Below, in pieces: positions 1 to 5,176 of a DNA stretch of 6,707 bases (within the stretch, counting starts at the first letter, position 1; every line of letters begins with the position of its first letter). The stretch comes from an uncultured Porphyromonas sp. Its GTDB lineage: Bacteria; Bacteroidota; Bacteroidia; Bacteroidales; Porphyromonadaceae. The translations under genes and the position numbers were made by a program. The stretch spans positions 1-6,707 of the forward strand of contig CAMXXM010000081.1 of the NCBI GenBank assembly GCA_947253195.1, in the 5' to 3' direction. Below the pieces are notes generated by a model that ran no database searches, was not told where the DNA came from, and was given only the letters and a program-made list of their open reading frames with translations.

Positions 1-90
1 TACAGTCCTAGTAATATTCAATCAACTGTGTACTTTTTTCAGGAATCGCATAGGGAAAATGCATTGGGGATGGGCGGCGGTGCCCTCAGA

Positions 91-172
91 CTAATATCGG
101 TATTAGAGATTACTAATATCGGTAATAGAGATCACTAATACCGATATTAGTCCGGGCTAATACCAATATTAG
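91..172. repeat. Four 16-bp palindromes at an exact 22-bp period
   Basis: Four copies of a 16-bp near-palindrome begin at 91, 113, 135 and 157, each exactly 22 bp after the last, with 6-bp spacers. The arms are CTAATA and TATTAG around a variable 4-bp centre: TCGG, TCGG, CCGA, CCAA. Only unit 2 has an arm change (TAATAG). Units 1 and 2 match at 20 of 22 positions including the spacer. Unit 1 and unit 3 are exact reverse complements, and with flanking bases they make an 18-bp perfect inverted repeat (89-106 with 135-152). The array is far more AT-rich than its surroundings. Two helical turns between centres would put all sites on one face of the helix, which suits a protein-binding array. A minisatellite inside a small mobile element is the main alternative. 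Confidence 0.9.
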
Positions 173-302
173 ATCTGCACCTCTGCTATCTGCTGACTGC
201 CAGGCCGGTGTGTGTCGGTCTTAGGCTCCTTTGCCGTGGGGGCATTACTTCGTACCTTCGTGCGCTTGATGGGAGGACGGCTTTTTCTTTACCCAATATA
301 TT

Positions 303-308
303 AAGGTG
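303..308 (+). promoter_or_regulatory. Possible ribosome binding site for the DUF486 gene
   Basis: AAGGTG lies 11 bases before the ATG at 320. An in-frame TAA at 302-304 rules out any longer start, so the ATG at 320 is the only reasonable choice. Bacteroidetes depend little on Shine-Dalgarno pairing, so the site is only modest support. Confidence 0.35.
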
Positions 309-319
309 TACGTGCTGAT

Positions 320-688
320 ATGAATGGATGGCTGACGGTGGCGATGCTGATGGTCTCTAATGTCTTTATGACCTTTGCCTGGTATGGGCATCTCAAGCTC
401 CAGGAGCTGCATATACTCCGGGACAGCACACCGCTCTATGTGGTGATCCTGCTGAGCTGGGGGCTGGCGCTGATGGAGTACTCCTTCCAGGTGCCGGCCA
501 ATCGGTATGGCTTTGTGGGTAATGGGGGAGCCTTCACGCTGCTGCAGCTCAAGGTGATCCAGGAGGTGATCTCGATCACGGTCTTTACGCTCTTCACGGT
601 GATCTTCTTCCGGGGTACGCCGCTGCAGTGGAATCACCTCGCCGCATTTGTCTGCCTCGTCCTGGCGGTCTACTTCGTCTTCCGGTAA
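320..688 (+). CDS. DUF486 / DMT-family small membrane protein
   Basis: This 122-residue, very hydrophobic protein has about four membrane helices, roughly residues 1-20, 38-56, 75-98 and 105-121. It matches what I know of the DUF486 family (COG3169, 'DMT family protein') in length and hallmark segments: SNVFMTFAWYGHLK near the N-terminus, EYSFQVPANRYG in the middle, and QLKVIQEVISITVF before the last helices. It resembles half of a drug/metabolite (EamA-like) transporter and would sit in the inner membrane, perhaps as a dimer. No substrate is known for this family. An in-frame stop just upstream fixes the start. It lies on the same strand as the downstream operon, but a 153-bp gap with a hairpin and a promoter-like element suggests a separate transcription unit. 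The family call is strong; the function is unknown. Confidence 0.9.
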   Translation: MNGWLTVAMLMVSNVFMTFAWYGHLKLQELHILRDSTPLYVVILLSWGLALMEYSFQVPANRYGFVGNGGAFTLLQLKVIQEVISITVFTLFTVIFFRGTPLQWNHLAAFVCLVLAVYFVFR

Positions 689-719
689 GGATCGGGTCTG
701 CCCAAAATACCCGATGGTG

Positions 720-748
720 GGTAGGTGTTAAGTAATGAAATACCTACC
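720..748 (+). terminator. Hairpin after the DUF486 gene, possible weak terminator
   Basis: Bases 720-729 pair with 739-748 to form a 10-bp stem with one G-U pair and a 9-nt loop. It starts 31 bases after the DUF486 stop. No T-rich tract follows, so it is not a standard intrinsic terminator. It could instead protect the 3' end of the message or be a regulatory structure for the downstream operon. Confidence 0.35.
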
Positions 749-779
749 TGTAGGGATGGGCTTACGCCTTGATTAGGGT

Positions 780-787
780 CATCTTTG
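780..787 (+). promoter_or_regulatory. Candidate Bacteroidetes-type -7 element of the operon
   Basis: CATCTTTG fits the Bacteroidetes -7 consensus TAnnTTTG except for C in place of the first T. No clear TTG-type -33 box lies about 20 bp upstream, so the promoter is incomplete by consensus. If used, transcription would start near 793-797, giving a leader of about 45-50 nt before the ATG at 842. Confidence 0.35.
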
Positions 788-795
788 CAGCGATA

Positions 796-811
796 TAGGG
801 AATAGTCCCTA
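796..811. promoter_or_regulatory. Inverted repeat at the predicted operon start, possible operator
   Basis: TAGGGA (796-801) and TCCCTA (806-811) form perfect 6-bp arms around a 4-bp centre, ATAG. The position just downstream of the -7-like element is where a repressor would block transcription; alternatively it folds as a short hairpin at the 5' end of the message. A related sequence (TATGGGATGTAGTCCC, 1440-1455) lies in the gap before the second gene. The regulator is unknown; a metal- or heme-responsive repressor would fit the genes but is only a guess. Confidence 0.4.
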
Positions 812-841
812 ATTGCATCACTATAAGATTAAGGAAGAAAG

Positions 842-1429
842 ATGACTCTGATCAGCAAGTGGAGCCTTACGCTGCTCCTCGGCATGACCCTCGGCCTCGC
901 ATCCTGTGGGGGTGATAGTAATAAGAGTAAGACACAAGCCTCCGCGGAGGAGGAGACCCCTGCCGCCCTCGAGGTGGATCAGGTATTGGCAGACCCGGAT
1001 AGCTTGGTCGGTGATACCATCAAGGTCGAGGGGATCTGTACGCATATCTGCAAGCATGGAGGAGGAAAGATCTTCCTCATGGGCAGCGACGATACCAAGA
1101 CTCTCCGTGTAGAGGCGGGTGAGTCGATCGGCAGTTTTCCCCAGGAGACAGTCAATAGCATCGTACGGGTGTCCGGTGTCCTGGTGGAGGACCGCATCGA
1201 CGAGGACTACCTCGCTCAGTGGGAGGCTCAGATCGCCGATCAGGCTAAGGAGACTCAGGGGAAGAGTGGCTGCGCTGCCGATATGAAGGCCAATGCGGAG
1301 GCGGAGGCCAATACCGCCCGGGAGCGGATTGCCAATTTCCGGTCCCGCATTGCAGAGCGCACGGAGAGGGAGGGTAAGGCTTACGTCAGCCTCTACCACA
1401 TGGAGGGGCTCTCCTACGAAATCCTCTGA
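842..1429 (+). CDS. Lipoprotein with OB-fold-like domain and Cys/His motif
   Basis: This 195-residue protein has a lipoprotein signal peptide with lipobox L-A-S-C, so the lipidated cysteine is C22. A low-complexity acidic linker (about 24-42) follows. Residues 44-118 read as a small beta-barrel of the OB-fold (tRNA-anti-like) type: 'PDSLVGDTIKVEGICTHIC', 'GKIFLMGSDDTKTLRVEAG', 'SIVRVSGVLVEDRID'. Residues 119-178 are charged, helical and probably coiled coil, with a lone C144, and the tail ends in YHMEGLSYEIL. The notable motif is C66-x-H68-x-C70-x-H72. On a beta strand these alternating residues would face the same side, which is ideal for a metal or heme ligand. I recall similar Bacteroidales lipoproteins of unknown function with a CTHxCKHGG motif. 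The ATG at 842 follows AAGGAAG. As the first operon gene it is a candidate metal- or cofactor-binding component. The lipoprotein call is strong; fold and ligand are inferred. Confidence 0.8.
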   Translation: MTLISKWSLTLLLGMTLGLASCGGDSNKSKTQASAEEETPAALEVDQVLADPDSLVGDTIKVEGICTHICKHGGGKIFLMGSDDTKTLRVEAGESIGSFPQETVNSIVRVSGVLVEDRIDEDYLAQWEAQIADQAKETQGKSGCAADMKANAEAEANTARERIANFRSRIAERTEREGKAYVSLYHMEGLSYEIL

Positions 1430-1435
1430 TCTCTC

Positions 1436-1454
1436 GGACTATGGGATGTAGTCC
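1436..1454 (+). promoter_or_regulatory. Hairpin in the gap between the first two operon genes
   Basis: GGACTA (1436-1441) and TAGTCC (1449-1454) make a perfect 6-bp stem with a 7-nt loop, starting 7 bases after the lipoprotein stop. It could tune expression of the first gene relative to the coupled downstream genes by RNA processing or stability. It also overlaps a sequence similar to the inverted repeat before the operon, so it could be a second operator. Confidence 0.35.
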
Positions 1455-1476
1455 CGGAGAGGATCGGTCTAAGAGT

Positions 1477-2028
1477 ATGATGAAGGCATGCCGGTGGCTC
1501 CATAGGCATCTCTCCTTCTTTTTTGCCGGGGTTGTCATTATCTATGCCCTCTCCGGTATCCTGATGAATCACCGGGATGAGCTCAATCCTACCTACTCCG
1601 CGAGGAGGATAGAGCTCCCTTGTGCACTGGCCGAGACCCCTCGAGCGAAAGGGTCAGTCACTATGGCGGAGATAGAGACACTCCTCGATGAGATCGGAGA
1701 GAAAGGTCACTATACGAAGCACTACTATCCGGATGAGAGGACGATGAAGGTCTTCCTCAGAGGTGGCTCCACTCTCGAGGTGGATCTCCGGACCGGTGCC
1801 GGCGTGTATGACCGCTTACGGAAGCGGCCGCTCCTCGGCGACTTTGTACGCCTCCATTACAATCCCGGTCGCTGGTGGACCTACTTCTCTGACCTCTTCG
1901 CGATAGCCCTCATTGTCATCACCCTCTCGGGTCTCTTCCTTGCTCGTGGTAAGAAAGGACTCAGAGGGGTTGGCGGGCTGGAGCTTGTCTTAGGGATACT
2001 CATTCCCCTCCTTTTCCTGCTCCTATGA
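1477..2028 (+). CDS. PepSY-associated three-helix inner-membrane protein
   Basis: This is a 183-residue protein if it starts at 1477. The ATG at 1441 is in frame, but its 12 extra residues are hydrophilic, precede the family's usual N-terminus and lack a ribosome site; GGAGAGGA at 1456-1463 supports the ATG pair at 1477/1480. Numbered from 1477, helix 1 (about 13-30, HRHLSFFFAGVVIIYALSG) is followed by 'NHRDELNP', a periplasmic PepSY-like segment (about 60-110), then 'VRLHYNPGRWWTYFSDLFAI' leading into helix 2 (139-157) and helix 3 (168-183). The pattern fits the PepSY_TM-like proteins found beside TonB receptors in Bacteroidetes. Conserved histidines at both membrane edges (H9, H11, H32, H127) could bind heme, as suggested for PepSY-type ferric reductases. 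Its stop overlaps the receptor start by ATGA. Likely role: reduction or release of the imported metal ligand at the inner membrane (inference). Confidence 0.82.
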   Translation: MMKACRWLHRHLSFFFAGVVIIYALSGILMNHRDELNPTYSARRIELPCALAETPRAKGSVTMAEIETLLDEIGEKGHYTKHYYPDERTMKVFLRGGSTLEVDLRTGAGVYDRLRKRPLLGDFVRLHYNPGRWWTYFSDLFAIALIVITLSGLFLARGKKGLRGVGGLELVLGILIPLLFLLL

Positions 2029-4811
2029 GGCGACTCTGCTGGATTTTCCTATCCCTCTTCTCTCTGCTCTTAGTGGCGCAGGGGCAGACGGTGGTGACAC
2101 TCACGGTCGTGGACTCGAGTGATGGGACGCCTCTCCCCGGGGCGATTGTGAAAGTGAAGGGTGGACAGCGGGAGTACAAAGGGGCCACGGACGCAAAGGG
2201 TATCCTGACACTCCGGAGAGTGATCCCCGGGGAGTACCTGATCCGCGCGACCTACATCGGGTATCAGCCCTACGAGCGACGGGTACGCATCACTCCGGAG
2301 CAGCACGCCTTTACTCTCAAGCTCCGGGACAGCACTGATGAGCTCCAGGAGGTGGTGGTGACGGCTAAGCCCTCCAAGGGTATGGTCACCTCGTCTCTCA
2401 TAGGGAGAGAGGCGATGACGCTGCTCCAGCCCTCCAGCATCGGTGATGTGCTGGAGCTGCTCCCGGGAGGCTTCTCCTCCGATCCTCTCCTCACCTCGCC
2501 GGATATCATCCGACTGCGGGAGGCATCCCTCCCCATCGTAGGGCAGCATAATCTGCTCCCGAGGGTCAATCAGTCGCAGTACAATACCTCCTCCATGGGG
2601 ACGAGATTTCTCATCGATGGCGTCCCGGTGCAGATGGATGCCGGGCTCAAGGGAATGTATGGGAGTGATGGGGTCTACTCGACTCAGGTGCCGATCAATG
2701 CCGGCGTGGATATGCGCTCCATCTCCACCGATGACGTGGAGAGCATCGAGGTGGTGCAGGGGATCCCCTCCGTGGAGCACTCCGACCTGACGAGCGGTCT
2801 CATCAAGGTAAAGCGTAAGCAGTGGACCGACGAGCTCACCGGGCGCTTCAAGTCGGATATGTCCAGCAAGCTCTTCTTCCTCTCCAAGGGGGTCGACCTC
2901 CTCCCCGACCGGCTCAATCTCATCAGCAGCATCGGCTACCTCAGTGCCTACTCCGATCCCCGGAGCGTACGTGACTGCTACGAGCGCATCACCGGTTCGC
3001 TCCGTCTCTCCGGACGATGGTCGGGGACGATAGGCAGCCTCTCCTCGCTCTCCAGCATCGACTATACCGGTTCGCTCAATGACCGCAAGCGGGATCAGGA
3101 CCTTGATGTCACCCCCTTGGATACCTACCGGTCGGGCAACCATCGCCTCGCCCTCTCAGAGAGTCTCTCCTACCTCCCGACGGAGAATCCCTGGCTCAGT
3201 GCCGTGGATCTGACCCTGTCCCTCTCCCACACGTGGAACCGGACCGCCATCACCAAGGATATGGTGATGAGCCGGGATGTCCCCTACCTGACTACCCGCG
3301 TGGAGGGGGAGCATGAGGGGCGGTACTATCCCCGCACTTATTTCGCCTCTCACACCGTAGATAGCAGACCGCTTTACCTCTATCTCAAGCTCAAGGGCAG
3401 TAGTCGTCTCGACCTTGGCCGCAGCCGGCATCGGCTGAAATATGGAGCTGACTGGAGCTACAGTAAGAATATTGGGCGAGGGGCGATCTTCGACCTCGAT
3501 CGCCCCCTCTTCTGGCTCTCCGGCAGTCGTCCCCGACCCTTCTACGACGTCCCTGGTAGGTCGGACCTCTCCCTCTTCGTGGAGGATGAGATGACACTGC
3601 CGATCCGGGAGCACTCCCTGACCCTGATGGCCGGGGTGGTGGCAAATAGTCTTCTCGCCCTTGATCGCTCCTACCGGATGTGTGGTCGGTGGTATCCGGA
3701 CATCCGACTCAACGCCCGCTGGAGCTTTGCCCCGATAGAGGTGGCCGGTCGCCCTCTGAGGGTCCGGGTGAATGGTGGTGTAGGGAGCCTCAGCATGTTT
3801 CCCTCCATGGAGCAGCTCTACCCGGACACGATCTACGACGACTTTGTGGAGCTCAATTACTACCACAGCAATCCGGACTACCGCCTGGTCTATATGCGAA
3901 CATATATCTATGACCCGGATAATAAGCAGCTGGCACCGGCGAAGAACGTCAAGGGTGAGCTCCGCCTCGATCTCGACTATGCCGGCTACTCCGCCACTCT
4001 GACCTGCTTCCGGGAGCAGATGCGGAGTGGCTTCCGCAAGGATACTGAGCTACGGATCGCAGACTTCCGGTACTACGATCCACAGTCGGTCGACTATGCC
4101 ACCCTGACAGCTAAGCCGGACATCAGGGACTTCAAGTACAGGGATACACGAGACTTCCGTCTGCTCCCTCTCGATACGAATGGAAGCGAGACCGATAAGA
4201 GTGGCGTGGAGTGGGTGATGAGCACTCCGAGGTACACCTTCCTCAATACCCGCGTGACGCTGTCGGGAGCGTGGTTTAGGACCACCTATCGGAATAGTCT
4301 CCCGCAGTATGAGCGCCCGAGAGCCGTCCTCGGCGGGCGCGAGGTCCCCTACGTGGGCATCTATCAGGATAATGAGATACTGGTTCGCGAGATACTCAAT
4401 ACCGACCTTCGGCTCGACAATTACCTCCCTAAGATCGGACTGGGACTCTCGCTCTCCTTTCAGTCCAATTGGTTTTCCTCCTCGCAGAAGATGCCTCTCT
4501 CCAATTATCCCGACTACTTCATCTCCCTCTCAGATGGAGAGCGACGCCCCTTCACTGCGGCAGATAAGGGCGATGCTCGGCTGCAGTGGCTCAAGCGAAC
4601 CTACACCGAGAGCTCCTTCGAGCGGTACGTGGTCCCCTTCATGATGATCACGAACCTGAAGGCGACGAAGTCCCTCTTTGAGCGTAAATTGCGGGTCGCA
4701 CTCTTCGTCAATAAGATCTTTGACTACAGTCCGGACATAGAGCGAAAGGGCTTCGTGATCCGGCGCAATCAGACCCCCTACTTCGGTATGGAAATGATGA
4801 TCAATCTATGA
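2025..4811 (+). CDS. TonB-dependent outer-membrane receptor
   Basis: This 928-residue protein has a signal peptide of about 20 residues (cleavage near VAQG-Q). Residues 22-100 form a carboxypeptidase-regulatory-like domain typical of Bacteroidetes receptors (DGTPLPGAIVKVKG, KGATDAKGILTLRRVIPGEY, ATYIGYQPYERRVRI). 'LQEVVVTAK' (108-115) is the usual linker or TonB-box region. The plug covers about 120-265, with 'SSIGDVLELLPGG', 'FLIDGVPVQMD' and 'DDVESIEVVQGIPSVEHSDL'. The rest is the beta-barrel, with 'DNKQLAPAKNVKGELRLDLD' near 640 and a terminal strand ending PYFGMEMMINL. The plug resembles receptors that travel with DUF4876 and DUF6850 genes. No SusD-like partner is present, so glycan import is unlikely; heme, siderophore or another metal complex is more likely but unproven. 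ATGA overlaps on both sides couple it to its neighbours. The gene appears intact. Confidence 0.93.
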   Translation: MRRLCWIFLSLFSLLLVAQGQTVVTLTVVDSSDGTPLPGAIVKVKGGQREYKGATDAKGILTLRRVIPGEYLIRATYIGYQPYERRVRITPEQHAFTLKLRDSTDELQEVVVTAKPSKGMVTSSLIGREAMTLLQPSSIGDVLELLPGGFSSDPLLTSPDIIRLREASLPIVGQHNLLPRVNQSQYNTSSMGTRFLIDGVPVQMDAGLKGMYGSDGVYSTQVPINAGVDMRSISTDDVESIEVVQGIPSVEHSDLTSGLIKVKRKQWTDELTGRFKSDMSSKLFFLSKGVDLLPDRLNLISSIGYLSAYSDPRSVRDCYERITGSLRLSGRWSGTIGSLSSLSSIDYTGSLNDRKRDQDLDVTPLDTYRSGNHRLALSESLSYLPTENPWLSAVDLTLSLSHTWNRTAITKDMVMSRDVPYLTTRVEGEHEGRYYPRTYFASHTVDSRPLYLYLKLKGSSRLDLGRSRHRLKYGADWSYSKNIGRGAIFDLDRPLFWLSGSRPRPFYDVPGRSDLSLFVEDEMTLPIREHSLTLMAGVVANSLLALDRSYRMCGRWYPDIRLNARWSFAPIEVAGRPLRVRVNGGVGSLSMFPSMEQLYPDTIYDDFVELNYYHSNPDYRLVYMRTYIYDPDNKQLAPAKNVKGELRLDLDYAGYSATLTCFREQMRSGFRKDTELRIADFRYYDPQSVDYATLTAKPDIRDFKYRDTRDFRLLPLDTNGSETDKSGVEWVMSTPRYTFLNTRVTLSGAWFRTTYRNSLPQYERPRAVLGGREVPYVGIYQDNEILVREILNTDLRLDNYLPKIGLGLSLSFQSNWFSSSQKMPLSNYPDYFISLSDGERRPFTAADKGDARLQWLKRTYTESSFERYVVPFMMITNLKATKSLFERKLRVALFVNKIFDYSPDIERKGFVIRRNQTPYFGMEMMINL

Positions 4812-5176
4812 CAAAGCTTCAGACCCTGATCGCACTCCTGCTCCTCGTGGGGCTGTCCGCCTGCCACCGGCCGGAGCGTCCGGACGTGATGAGCCGCGTG
4901 ACGCTCCGGCTGGACTACAGCGCCCCCTCACCCGTGGTCCGCCAGAGCTATAAGATCGAGTGGGAAAATCTCAATACCCGCCTTACCACCACCCGCAACT
5001 CCGTCACCACCTCTGCCTATACGGACGAACTCTACCGCGGGCTCTACGATGTCCGGGTGGAGGGGACACTCCTCCTGGAGAGCGGCGAGACGGTCTGGGT
5101 CAGAGGGTCGGCTACGGCGCAGCTCTTTCTGGACACGGAGGAGACCTGTGAGATCAAAATGCTCCGGATGCTATGA
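4808..5176 (+). CDS. Short lipoprotein resembling the N-terminal half of DUF4876
   Basis: This 122-residue protein has a lipoprotein signal peptide with lipobox L-S-A-C and C19 as the lipid site. The mature part is one beta-rich domain: 'SRVTLRLDYSAPS', 'YKIEWENLNTRLTTT', 'ELYRGLYDVRVEGTLLLESG', 'VWVRGSATAQLFLDTEETCE'. The order (strand, N-x-NT, strand, G-x-Y-D/E-V, strand) looks like the carboxypeptidase-regulatory or Cna-B-like N-terminal domain of DUF4876 lipoproteins, which sit between a TonB receptor and a DUF6850 barrel in other Bacteroidales. Those proteins are usually much longer, about 400 residues as I recall; here the C-terminal domain is absent and the next gene begins at once. 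It is joined by ATGA overlaps to both neighbours. It probably sits on the outer membrane and assists the receptor. The lipoprotein call is firm; the DUF4876 link rests on pattern and position. Confidence 0.75.
   Translation: MTKLQTLIALLLLVGLSACHRPERPDVMSRVTLRLDYSAPSPVVRQSYKIEWENLNTRLTTTRNSVTTSAYTDELYRGLYDVRVEGTLLLESGETVWVRGSATAQLFLDTEETCEIKMLRML

Larger units (their letters stand above)
1..319. other. Non-coding leader region with a palindrome array
   Basis: No convincing gene is present here. The only reading frames are very short or are antisense shadows of the gene starting at 320. The clear structure is the palindrome array at 91-172. Bases 1-40 are AT-rich and contain ACAGT (2-6) facing ACTGT (25-29), then a run of six T (34-39). 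That could be the decayed or distant 3' end of an upstream transcript, but the loop is long and the stem is only 5 bp. Bases 173-300 show nothing recognisable apart from a weak CTCCTTTG at 226-233 that distantly resembles a Bacteroidetes -7 box. No RNA gene was recognised. Confidence 0.6.

Noticed and set aside
2..39. Possible terminator: ACAGT/ACTGT arms followed by six T
   Set aside because: The stem is only 5 bp around an 18-nt loop, and the T-run begins 4 bases after the stem. Too weak to call.
8..64. Tiny minus-strand frame encoding 18 residues (MHFPYAIPEKSTQLIEYY)
   Set aside because: The composition looks almost protein-like and it could be the tail of a decayed gene, but a stop codon lies just upstream at 86-88 and 18 residues are too few to support a gene.
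72..85. GGGC/GCCC hairpin upstream of the palindrome array
   Set aside because: The stem is 4 bp with no T-tract and is expected by chance in GC-rich sequence.
91..172. CRISPR array
   Set aside because: The spacers are only 6 bp and units 1 and 2 share theirs almost exactly; real CRISPR spacers are about 30 bp and unique.
1441..1476. Upstream in-frame ATG extending the PepSY protein by 12 residues
   Set aside because: No ribosome site precedes it, the extra residues are hydrophilic and unlike family members, and GGAGAGGA sits between it and the better start.
2070..3143. Long open frame on the minus strand, 357 codons
   Set aside because: It lies wholly inside the TonB receptor gene, whose domains are clear. 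The translation is rich in His, Arg, Gly and Pro, has no recognisable motif, and is expected as an antisense shadow in GC-rich DNA.
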